Assembly: GCA_004347865.1 (NCBI GenBank)
Contig: QNUZ01000109.1
Location: forward strand, 1 to 8,108
Reading direction: 5' to 3'
DNA from: Archaeoglobi archaeon
GTDB lineage: Archaea; Halobacteriota; Archaeoglobi; Archaeoglobales; Archaeoglobaceae
Length of the DNA: 8,108 nt
A program made the position numbers and the translations under genes. Of this stretch, positions 1 to 5,165 are shown piece after piece (positions within the stretch are counted from its first letter, which is position 1; the number at the start of each line of letters is the position of its first letter). Under the pieces are notes generated by a model. That model was not told the DNA's origin, ran no database searches, and saw nothing but the letters and a program-made list of their open reading frames with translations.

Positions 1-824
1 ACCCCCAAAACGCTTTCGATAAACTGAGTAACATCTTTTCCCCTGAAAAGATCGGGCTTAAGGTTAATTCTATCTCTTTCCAACTCAAGAATCCTAGCTC
101 CACGCAGAAACTTCTGGTAGGATTCAAACCTCGCCTTGGCCCTGTCGATTTTATCCCTCCTAATCACGTATCCTTTTTCAACCTCAAAAGTTTTCCAGTC
201 AAAAGGCTTGCCCTCAAACGAAGCTATCAGATCTGGCTCAATGATCTCAAGCTTTGCGAGTTTATACTCTTTGGCCCCTCTCCCTTTAACCCATCCGGTC
301 GTATCAACTATTTTTCTTCCATCAAGCCTCCTTAGCTCCTTCCATAGTCTTGCAACTCCTTGTAGACATTTTGCCTCTCTACCCTGAGGCGTAATGCTTC
401 CAACGAAAAAGCCGTTGATCATCGAAACCTTACTCAGGCTTACGACGTCCTTAGCGAATCCGTAGCCCATTGCGCCTGGATTTGCTATATCTGCTTGGCC
501 TATATCGAGATCGAGCACGTAGGCCCCGCCAACTTTGTTTGCAAGATAGGCGGCGAGAGTGCTTTTTCCACTGTCAACCCCTCCGTAAAGGAAGACGGTT
601 TCCCAGTCCATTTTTGCAAGTTTTTTCCAGCTTTCTGGAATCGTTGATCCATCCAGAATTCTGAATTCGCCGTTTATCTCGATCTCGCAGTCTTCGATGC
701 AGAATACGGGAACAAATTTTTCACATTCAAAAAAATTAAGCCTTGCTCCGAGTACCTCGCATTCGCCCTTTATGGAGGCAACTCCCTTTACGAGTACCGT
801 TTTTCCTTTCGGAACTTTCATCAT
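1..824 (-). CDS. Clp1/Grc3-type polynucleotide 5'-hydroxyl kinase (3' end cut by window edge)
   Basis: Predicted P-loop kinase that phosphorylates 5'-hydroxyl ends of RNA (and possibly DNA) with ATP, as archaeal Clp1 homologues do, likely in cytosolic RNA processing or repair. I translated the reverse strand: 274 codons are visible with no stop before the edge; the family is usually about 350 residues. Seen: Walker A GGVDSGKST at residues 81-89, the family Walker-B-like DLDIGQADIANPG at 105-117, and DTTGWVKG at 174-181, matching the Clp1 NTxGWxxG segment. An Arg-rich stretch (RRDKIDRAKARF) further on could form the lid. The first ATG (824) overlaps the TGA of the upstream gene as ATGA, and a second ATG follows at once; translation is probably coupled to the upstream membrane protein. 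Substrate preference cannot be read here. Confidence 0.88.
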   Translation of the reverse strand, partial: MMKVPKGKTVLVKGVASIKGECEVLGARLNFFECEKFVPVFCIEDCEIEINGEFRILDGSTIPESWKKLAKMDWETVFLYGGVDSGKSTLAAYLANKVGGAYVLDLDIGQADIANPGAMGYGFAKDVVSLSKVSMINGFFVGSITPQGREAKCLQGVARLWKELRRLDGRKIVDTTGWVKGRGAKEYKLAKLEIIEPDLIASFEGKPFDWKTFEVEKGYVIRRDKIDRAKARFESYQKFLRGARILELERDRINLKPDLFRGKDVTQFIESVLG

Positions 825-1756
825 TCTTTCTGGGGAGCTTCTACCTCCTTTATAATGAATCCCATTACTTTGGGTACCGCGCTAACAGCGCTAATCCTCG
901 TAAAGTTTTTGTCTCCCATCACTGCAACGCTGAAGCCATCATCAAAGTTTTCGAAATAATAGTACTCGAAATCCTTCTCGCTTTCGTTAAGTTCTGTGAA
1001 GAAATAGTTCTGTGTGAAGTGCACCCCCCAAACCTTCTCGTAGCGCTGAGAGGTGAAATTGTATCTGAATCCCTGGAAGAAGAAGTCCATTATGCTTTCG
1101 TTTGTCTGGTTTAATTTTACTATATCCCCGGTATGATTACCGTAGGTGAAGAAAGCAAATACATAAGTTTCATTAAGCCTTGAAAGATACCCACTGTATT
1201 CCGTTTTCCTGCCCTCATTCAAATTCTTGGCGGCTTCCATTACCAGCGGGTAATAGCCGATAACAAGCGGGGATATTTCGTTGAGCATAGCAACGCCGTA
1301 CTTAGATACTTGCATGGTGTAGTTCCCGATGCTGTATTCAGTATCTTTTGCAAAGTAAACTTTAGAATCGTTCTCGTTTATGAAGTATATCGGGTAATAT
1401 CCGTATTCGGCAAGAATAAACTCCTGTATCGAATTGGAATCGAATTGCACGATTCTTGTATTCAGGTAGCTAGAGCGGAGAGCATTGGTTGCTTCCGCTT
1501 CAGTAAAATTTACAAGCGGATCCTTTGAACCTAACTTTTTGTATAGGAGTTTGAGTTCTGTAATGTTGAAATAGTAAAACATTCCATTTTCGGGGACTAA
1601 ATCGATGCAGTTCCTAATATTTTCGATTTTAACCTTGACCTCTCTTTTTTCGGGAGTCGATCTGGGGAACATGTACGCGAAAACCGAACCGAGCATGATG
1701 AACGCGAGGATTAGGGCCAATATTCTTGCAGATCTCTTCTCAAGTTTTCGAGCCAT
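821..1756 (-). CDS. Unrecognised membrane-anchored protein with many N-glycosylation sequons
   Basis: I do not recognise this 311-residue protein. A basic N-terminus (MARKLEKRSAR) is followed by one hydrophobic segment at about residues 11-30, then a long polar domain, so it is probably anchored in the membrane with the bulk outside the cell. There is no lipobox. The outer part is rich in Tyr, Phe, Asn and Glu, with one Cys. I count 23 Asn, of which 11 lie in N-X-S/T sequons (for example FNITE, LNETY, GNHTG, LNESE); about three would be expected by chance. The reading frame stays open upstream to 1882, but ATG 1756 is preferred because a TATA box lies 24 nt upstream, the signal-anchor then begins properly, and the extension runs into the tRNA promoter. 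It is first gene of a unit with the RNA kinase gene. Confidence 0.8.
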   Translation of the reverse strand: MARKLEKRSARILALILAFIMLGSVFAYMFPRSTPEKREVKVKIENIRNCIDLVPENGMFYYFNITELKLLYKKLGSKDPLVNFTEAEATNALRSSYLNTRIVQFDSNSIQEFILAEYGYYPIYFINENDSKVYFAKDTEYSIGNYTMQVSKYGVAMLNEISPLVIGYYPLVMEAAKNLNEGRKTEYSGYLSRLNETYVFAFFTYGNHTGDIVKLNQTNESIMDFFFQGFRYNFTSQRYEKVWGVHFTQNYFFTELNESEKDFEYYYFENFDDGFSVAVMGDKNFTRISAVSAVPKVMGFIIKEVEAPQKE

Positions 1757-1776
1757 GAGTGCAGTTGAGGAGTGGA

Positions 1777-1783
1777 ATATAAA
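1777..1783 (-). promoter_or_regulatory. TATA box for the membrane-protein/RNA-kinase unit
   Basis: On the minus strand TTTATAT, within TTTTATATTC, is centred 24 nt before ATG 1756. That spacing puts transcription start at or next to the start codon, so the mRNA is probably leaderless. No Shine-Dalgarno precedes the ATG. Confidence 0.55.
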
Positions 1784-1863
1784 ATTTCTTCGTGGAAATC
1801 GAATGGTTATTGAAACTATTTGAAAAGCCACATTTTTATTCCAGATGCACTCGAGGCTTAAAG

Positions 1864-1872
1864 CTTTAAATA
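1864..1872 (+). promoter_or_regulatory. TATA box upstream of the tRNA gene
   Basis: CTTTAAATA is a good archaeal TATA box about 53 nt before the tRNA. It predicts a start near 1893-1895 and a 5' leader of roughly 27 nt to be removed by RNase P. A 6-bp inverted repeat, TACCCC (1871-1876) and GGGGTA (1887-1892), lies between box and predicted start. Confidence 0.45.
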
Positions 1873-1920
1873 CCCCAAGCACTGATGGGGTAGATGTACA
1901 CTAGAAGCAGTTCAAATAAA

Positions 1921-1994
1921 GCCGAGGTAGCCTAGCTGGTTGGGGCGGCAGACTCATAATCTGCAGGTCGCGGGTTCAAATCCCGCCCTCGGCA
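1921..1994 (+). tRNA. tRNA with CAT anticodon, probably elongator tRNA-Met
   Basis: A full cloverleaf can be folded. Acceptor stem GCCGAGG (1921-1927) pairs with CCTCGGC (1987-1993), with discriminator A at 1994. Anticodon stem GCAGA/TCTGC encloses CTCATAA, anticodon CAT at 1955-1957. The variable loop has 5 nt, and T stem GCGGG/CCCGC encloses TTCAAAT. CCA is not encoded and I see no intron. The initiator is unlikely because it carries three G-C pairs next to the anticodon loop. A tRNA-Ile2, whose CAT is modified to agmatidine, is the main alternative; first pair G-C and A73 do not separate the two. It converges on the MarC gene with 14 nt between. Confidence 0.93.
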
Positions 1995-2008
1995 TATTGA
2001 ATTTAGAT

Positions 2009-2608
2009 TTAAATAAGTCCCCAGGAGGTTAGCCATCCAGTAAGGCCTCCATAAAGCAGTTGCGCTGCGAATGCAGCGATTATTATTGCCATGAATCTGC
2101 TTATAGCCCTTATTCCATTTATTCCTAAGATATCTGTTAGAACTTCGGAGTATCTGAGCAATAGATACGCTAGGAAAGCGACGATTAAAATGCTGACCAA
2201 TAAATATAGCATCGGAACGGTCTTCGATAACACTATCACGGTAGTTATCGTTCCAGGACCAACGAGAAGTGGAGTAGCAATCGGAACTATTGCAATCTCC
2301 TCTCCGGCTTCTACTCCTTTTGTTCTCGGCAGTCCGCTTAGCATGTCTACTGCGAGGACCATTAAAAGGATCCCACCGCCGATCTGAAGACTGAAGACAC
2401 TCACTCGGAAGAATTCAAGGATTAAACTCCCACCTACTGCCAGTGATAAGGTCAAAAATATTACGGTGAGGATCGAATGTCTTACCACTCTATGCCTTTT
2501 ATCTGGATCCATACCTTGGGTTAAAGATAGAAAAGTCGGAATAACTCCAATAGGGTTCAGGATTGCAAATATCTGTCCTGAAATTGAGATAATTTGAAGT
2601 GTATCCAT
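2009..2608 (-). CDS. MarC family (UPF0056) integral membrane protein
   Basis: Multi-spanning inner-membrane protein of the MarC/UPF0056 family, whose transport or other function is not established despite the name (multiple antibiotic resistance locus). The 199 residues fit the family length. Seen: the N-terminal family signature LNPIGVIP at 17-24, the matching signature of the second half, ATPLLVGPGT at 111-120, and about six hydrophobic segments (near 5-27, 45-67, 71-92, 105-127, 132-151 and 172-190). The frame is open upstream to about 2821, but that part is polar and not family-like. ATG 2608 begins the family-typical MDTLQ and has AGAGGT (2614-2619) five nt upstream, so I chose it. The gene is transcribed alone and diverges from argF. 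Confidence 0.9.
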   Translation of the reverse strand: MDTLQIISISGQIFAILNPIGVIPTFLSLTQGMDPDKRHRVVRHSILTVIFLTLSLAVGGSLILEFFRVSVFSLQIGGGILLMVLAVDMLSGLPRTKGVEAGEEIAIVPIATPLLVGPGTITTVIVLSKTVPMLYLLVSILIVAFLAYLLLRYSEVLTDILGINGIRAISRFMAIIIAAFAAQLLYGGLTGWLTSWGLI

Positions 2609-2639
2609 GATGTACCTCTTCCGATTTATGGGCATTGAG

Positions 2640-2647
2640 ATTAAAAA
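2640..2647 (-). promoter_or_regulatory. Probable TATA box for the MarC gene
   Basis: TTTTTAAT on the minus strand is centred about 36 nt before ATG 2608. It would give a leader of about 10 nt, just enough to include AGAGGT at 2614-2619. Unlike most first genes in this window, this one would have a leader with a ribosome binding site. Confidence 0.4.
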
Positions 2648-2873
2648 TGTTATGAGTTGCACCTCTTTTGCGTTGTCCAAAGCTTTTAGACTAGGAAATA
2701 GATTTTTAGATCCATGAGACACAGGGTGATTTCTGGCAGAATCTTGAAGTCTGTTTGAATCTAACTTGCAGGTTAATGAGATCTGCGGGATGGGACTTTG
2801 ACTTAACGCATAAGCTCCCAATTTGAGGCCTTGGATAGCTAAACAACCAACGGGTTCAGAAGCTTTCAGAAAG
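2648..2873. other. Intergenic stretch between the MarC gene and argF
   Basis: About 226 bp between the two divergent promoters. I searched both strands for tRNA, C/D box, repeat and coding signals and found nothing convincing. The minus-strand frame in line with MarC is open through here but has polar, non-family sequence and is treated as untranslated. Confidence 0.5.
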
Positions 2874-2881
2874 TTTAATTA
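2874..2881 (+). promoter_or_regulatory. TATA box for argF
   Basis: TTTAATTA is centred about 24.5 nt before the argF ATG at 2902, and no Shine-Dalgarno sequence lies between, so a leaderless argF transcript is predicted. I see no arginine-repressor-like palindrome here, only weak AT-rich symmetry (TTATCGATTGGATAA). Confidence 0.5.
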
Positions 2882-2901
2882 TCGATTGGATAATTGCAGC
2901 T

Positions 2902-3795
2902 ATGAAACATCTGATCTCCATTGCAGATCTTAGCAAACAAGAGATCCTAGAACTACTGGAGACGGCAGCTAGGCTTAAGGAGGATAGAAAAAAGGGAATT
3001 TTCCAAGAAAAGCTGAAGAACAAAACACTTGCAATGATTTTTGAGCTCCCATCGACAAGAACAAGGATTTCATTTGAGGTTGCAATGCTTGAACTCGGAG
3101 GTAACGCACTTTACCTGAACTGGAACGATCTTCAGCTTGGGAGAGGGGAGCCGATAAAGGATACTGCAAGAGTTATGAGCAGGTATGTTCACGGGATCAT
3201 GATAAGGGCGAAGAAGCATAACACAGTCGAAGAATTGGCAAAATTCTCCTCGATACCGGTGATAAATGGTCTTAGTAATCTAGAGCATCCATGTCAAGTT
3301 CTCTCGGATCTCCTTACAATTTACGAGCATAAGGGGCTAAATGCAAGGATAACCTGGCTGGGAGATGGAAACAACGTTTGCAACTCTTTAATTTTGCTCT
3401 CAGCAATTCTGGGGCTTGAGATGGTAGTTTCATGCCCTGCAGGCTATGAACCGTCAGCGCTGTCAAAGGCCCTCGAGCTTGGAGGCAAAATAAAGCTTGA
3501 AAGGAATCCAAAGAAGGCTGTAGAGAATGCTGATGTTCTTTATACAGATGTTTGGGTATCTATGGGGCAAGAAGCTGAAAGAGAGGTGAGATTGAAAGCT
3601 TTCAGAGGCTATGAAATATCAAGAGAGCTTATGAAGTATGCTAAGGATGATGCAATAGTGATGCACTGCATGCCCGTGCACAGAGGGGAAGAGATCACAG
3701 ACGATGTGATCGAGAGCAGAAATTCCGTTATCTATGATCAGGCAGAAAACAGACTGCATATGCAAAAGGCAATACTACTGAAGCTCTTGGGTTGA
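2902..3795 (+). CDS. argF: Ornithine carbamoyltransferase
   Basis: Cytosolic enzyme that joins carbamoyl phosphate and ornithine to give citrulline in arginine synthesis; the family acts as a trimer or higher oligomer. The 297 residues cover both domains. Carbamoyl-phosphate site: STRTR at 51-55 and HPCQ at 129-132. Ornithine-binding domain: GDGNN at 154-158, DVWVSMGQE at 216-224 (the SMG loop that marks OTCase rather than aspartate carbamoyltransferase) and HCMPVHRGEE at 255-264. Two departures: the residue two before STRTR is Leu (FELPSTRTR) where many OTCases have Lys, and the usual HCLP is HCMP. All catalytic residues I can name are kept, so I expect activity. The gene stands alone, with the guide RNA converging on it 7 nt past the stop. 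Confidence 0.95.
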   Translation: MKHLISIADLSKQEILELLETAARLKEDRKKGIFQEKLKNKTLAMIFELPSTRTRISFEVAMLELGGNALYLNWNDLQLGRGEPIKDTARVMSRYVHGIMIRAKKHNTVEELAKFSSIPVINGLSNLEHPCQVLSDLLTIYEHKGLNARITWLGDGNNVCNSLILLSAILGLEMVVSCPAGYEPSALSKALELGGKIKLERNPKKAVENADVLYTDVWVSMGQEAEREVRLKAFRGYEISRELMKYAKDDAIVMHCMPVHRGEEITDDVIESRNSVIYDQAENRLHMQKAILLKLLG

Positions 3796-3798
3796 GAG

Positions 3799-3857
3799 AG
3801 GCTCAGATAGCGTAATACTCATCACTTATTCAGTGGCGGGAGTACTCATCATCGCAG
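3799..3857 (-). ncRNA. C/D box 2'-O-methylation guide sRNA
   Basis: On the minus strand all four boxes are perfect and evenly spaced: box C ATGATGA (3852-3846), a 12-nt guide GTACTCCCGCCA (3845-3834), box D' CTGA (3833-3830), 4-nt spacer ATAA, box C' GTGATGA (3825-3819), a 12-nt guide GTATTACGCTAT (3818-3807) and box D CTGA (3806-3803). Such RNAs bind L7Ae (k-turns), Nop5 and fibrillarin and direct methylation of the target base paired to the fifth guide base before D or D'. A TATA box lies about 25-30 nt upstream. The ends given are approximate. A terminal stem beside C and D is weak or absent, which archaeal members tolerate. It explains the 9-bp direct repeat TACTCATCA seen on the plus strand. 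Confidence 0.88.
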
Positions 3858-3870
3858 GAAATAGTCATTC

Positions 3871-3906
3871 GATCTAGGATATAAACTTTTTATTCCTGAC
3901 TAGATC
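3871..3906. repeat. Inverted repeat flanking the sRNA TATA/BRE
   Basis: GATCTAG (3871-3877) and CTAGATC (3900-3906) are perfect 7-bp inverted arms separated by 22 bp that contain the sRNA TATA box and putative BRE. The spacer itself has a small symmetry, ATAAA/TTTAT (3881-3893). It could be an operator pair, an RNA hairpin ending argF transcripts, or chance. Confidence 0.35.
3878..3885 (-). promoter_or_regulatory. TATA box of the C/D sRNA gene
   Basis: TTTATATC on the minus strand, preceded by a purine-rich stretch (GGAATAAAAAG) that could serve as BRE, is centred near 3881.5. The predicted start at about 3855-3857 lies just before box C, as expected for an independently transcribed guide RNA. 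Confidence 0.6.
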
Positions 3907-3951
3907 CACTGACTTCCTCCCCGCCCTGAAGGGCCGAAGCTTTCAGGTGTG
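3907..3951 (-). mobile_element. Probable remnant of an IS605/IS1341-type (tnpB) element right end
   Basis: The minus strand reads CCTGAAAGCTTCGGCCCTT then CAGGGCGGGGAGGAAGTCA. This resembles, from memory, the conserved 3' end of tnpB genes and their right-end hairpin. One frame gives KASALQGGEEVSGSSQE and a stop, in the style of TnpB C-termini ending in GGEEV. A perfect small hairpin, GCCCT-GA-AGGGC, lies at 3923-3934. No further tnpB coding remains, because sir2 begins at 3964. It could instead be an ordinary hairpin or a fragment of the omega RNA scaffold kept for another use. Confidence 0.45.
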
Positions 3952-3963
3952 ACATTAAAAAGT

Positions 3964-4743
3964 CTAAGACATTGAGCCCCTAATTTCCTTAACCTTTTCA
4001 ACGATCTTGGGTAGTATTACACCGGCTTTTCCGTGGATAACGACGTCAAAGATGCTATCTGCAATTGTGCACTCGTCGTTAACGATTATCATCTTTGCCC
4101 CGTTGCTTTTCGCTATATAGGGGAGTTCTGCGGCTGGATAAACTACAAGACTGGAGCCAACGACAAGAAAAGCATCGGCTCTTCTTGACTCTTCTATTGC
4201 CTGATATAGCACCGTTGACGGTAAGGGCTCGCCAAAAAGAACGACTTTCGGTTTCACGTACCAACTTCCGCAGACTCTGCATCTGGGTATTTCGCTATTC
4301 TGTATGAGGTCGGTAAAATCCTCCCAAGTGTACTCCTCTCTGCAATCTAGGCATTTCAGTTTTTCTATGCTTCCGTGAAGCTCGTAAACCTTCCTGCTGC
4401 CTGCCCTTTGATGGAGCATGTCTATGTTCTGAGTAATAACTGCCTTAACGATTCCCATTTTTTCTAGTTCAGCTATAGCATAATGGGCTGGATTCGGTTC
4501 GGCAGAAGTTTTTTTCATTAATTCCATCGAGAACTCCCAAAAAGCTCTTGGGTTTCTTCTAAATCCTTGAATTGAAGCCACTTCTTCTGGATCGTATTTC
4601 TTCCACAGTCCGTCTTCTCCACGAAAAGTTGGGATTCCACTTTCAGCAGAAATTCCTGCTCCCGTGAAAACGACAGCGTATTTCGATTTTGCCAATATCT
4701 CCGCCGCGCGATTTATTTTTTCAATATCGCTGCTTTCAAGCAT
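3964..4743 (-). CDS. cobB: Sir2 family NAD-dependent protein deacylase (sirtuin, Sir2-Af2-like)
   Basis: Removes acetyl or longer acyl groups from lysines, consuming NAD and releasing nicotinamide and O-acyl-ADP-ribose. In archaea the chromatin protein Alba is a known substrate of the family. With ATG 4743 the protein has 259 residues. Seen: GAGISAESGIPTFRG (28-42), TQNIDMLHQRAG (104-115), catalytic His in ELHG (His123), four zinc cysteines (C131, C134, C155, C158), the NAD-binding GSS (196-198) and a VN pair (221-222). It agrees along its length with my memory of Sir2-Af2 of A. fulgidus. A TTG at 4764 is in frame, but ATG 4743 sits 24 nt after a TATA box and is preferred. The gene diverges from the HTH unit; a T-run follows its stop. 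Confidence 0.95.
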   Translation of the reverse strand: MLESSDIEKINRAAEILAKSKYAVVFTGAGISAESGIPTFRGEDGLWKKYDPEEVASIQGFRRNPRAFWEFSMELMKKTSAEPNPAHYAIAELEKMGIVKAVITQNIDMLHQRAGSRKVYELHGSIEKLKCLDCREEYTWEDFTDLIQNSEIPRCRVCGSWYVKPKVVLFGEPLPSTVLYQAIEESRRADAFLVVGSSLVVYPAAELPYIAKSNGAKMIIVNDECTIADSIFDVVIHGKAGVILPKIVEKVKEIRGSMS

Positions 4744-4762
4744 GAAAAATTGTTGATCTAAC

Positions 4763-4771
4763 AAATTAAAA
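4763..4771 (-). promoter_or_regulatory. TATA box for sir2
   Basis: TTTTAATTT on the minus strand is centred about 24 nt before ATG 4743. It implies a leaderless mRNA and argues against the upstream TTG start at 4764, which would lie inside the box. Confidence 0.5.
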
Positions 4772-4867
4772 TATTTTGCGCTGTTTTGGAATTAGCAAAT
4801 GGAAATCTACTCTCAATCTATCCTAAAAGAAGATTTCAAGTTGCAAAAAAGGAAATTAGACGAAAGA

Positions 4868-4875
4868 TTAATAAT
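4868..4875 (+). promoter_or_regulatory. TATA box for the HTH-nitrilase-hemD unit
   Basis: TTAATAAT is centred about 24.5 nt before the GTG at 4896, so transcription should start at that codon. The rest of the interval between it and sir2 (about 4772-4867) shows no gene or RNA that I can recognise. Confidence 0.45.
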
Positions 4876-4895
4876 TTCTTCTGCAAAATTTTTCT

Positions 4896-5165
4896 GTGTC
4901 GGAGTGGGAAAAGTATTCTGGGAGCATCGAAAAGAGCAGGGAATACCACCATCGCTATCATCGGGCGGTAAACCATCCAATAAGGAGGGAGATCCTGAGG
5001 CTGATAGTAAAGGGAATGAATGAGGAGGATATAGCAAAGACGTTGAATTTGTCAAAATCAGACTTTGATTATCATCTCAAGGTTCTTATTGAAGGTTTTT
5101 GCGTCAAAAGGATTGAGGGAAAGCTTGTGGTAACTCAGGAGGGGATGGTTGTTGGGCACCTCTAG
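4896..5165 (+). CDS. Small ArsR-like winged helix-turn-helix regulator
   Basis: An 89-residue predicted DNA-binding protein. After a polar, His/Tyr-rich N-terminus, residues 27-83 form an ArsR-type winged helix: HPIRREILRLIVKG (27-40), the helix-turn-helix with recognition helix around EEDIAKTLNLSKSDFDYHL (43-61), then a wing (VKRIEGKLVVTQEG). There is no CxC metal site, and no effector domain follows. The start is GTG 4896, chosen because the TATA spacing fits a leaderless start and the next in-frame ATG (residue 41) would cut into the fold. It heads a unit with a nitrilase-family gene (17-bp overlap) and hemD, so control of its own operon is a reasonable guess. No inverted-repeat operator is evident at its promoter. 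Confidence 0.78.
   Translation: MSEWEKYSGSIEKSREYHHRYHRAVNHPIRREILRLIVKGMNEEDIAKTLNLSKSDFDYHLKVLIEGFCVKRIEGKLVVTQEGMVVGHL
5138..5144 (+). promoter_or_regulatory. Shine-Dalgarno for the nitrilase-family gene
   Basis: GGAGGGG inside the 3' end of the HTH gene lies 4 nt before TTG 5149 and 7 nt before TTG 5152. It shows that the nitrilase gene is initiated within the transcript and begins at one of two tandem TTG codons; the second has the more usual spacing. Confidence 0.65.

Noticed and set aside
743..1114. A 123-codon open frame on the plus strand opposite the kinase/membrane-protein junction
   Set aside because: It lies antisense to two better supported genes, resembles no family I know, and has no TATA box or ribosome signal.
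1757..1882. In-frame extension of the glycoprotein by 42 residues
   Set aside because: It would place polar sequence before the anchor and overlap the tRNA promoter; the TATA box fits ATG 1756.
2609..2821. In-frame N-terminal extension of the MarC protein by 71 residues
   Set aside because: The family starts at MDTLQ, a Shine-Dalgarno precedes that ATG, and the extension is polar and unlike a membrane or signal sequence.
3834..3845. 16S rRNA ATTGGCGGGGGAGCAC as target of the D' guide
   Set aside because: Only about seven contiguous bases match, against ten for the 23S site recalled from memory.
3816..3851. 9-bp direct repeat TACTCATCA, 27 bp apart, as possible repeat or regulator site
   Set aside because: Each copy is the reverse complement of a C or C' box plus adjacent guide bases of the sRNA, which explains it fully.
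2860..3946. GAAGCTTTCAG occurs at 2860-2870 and 3936-3946, as if argF lay between two element ends
   Set aside because: Several 11-bp matches are expected by chance in 8 kb; nothing else of an element end is present at the left copy.
4786..5055. Short open frames on both strands between sir2 and the HTH gene
   Set aside because: They overlap the promoters or the HTH gene in other frames and show no protein-family features.
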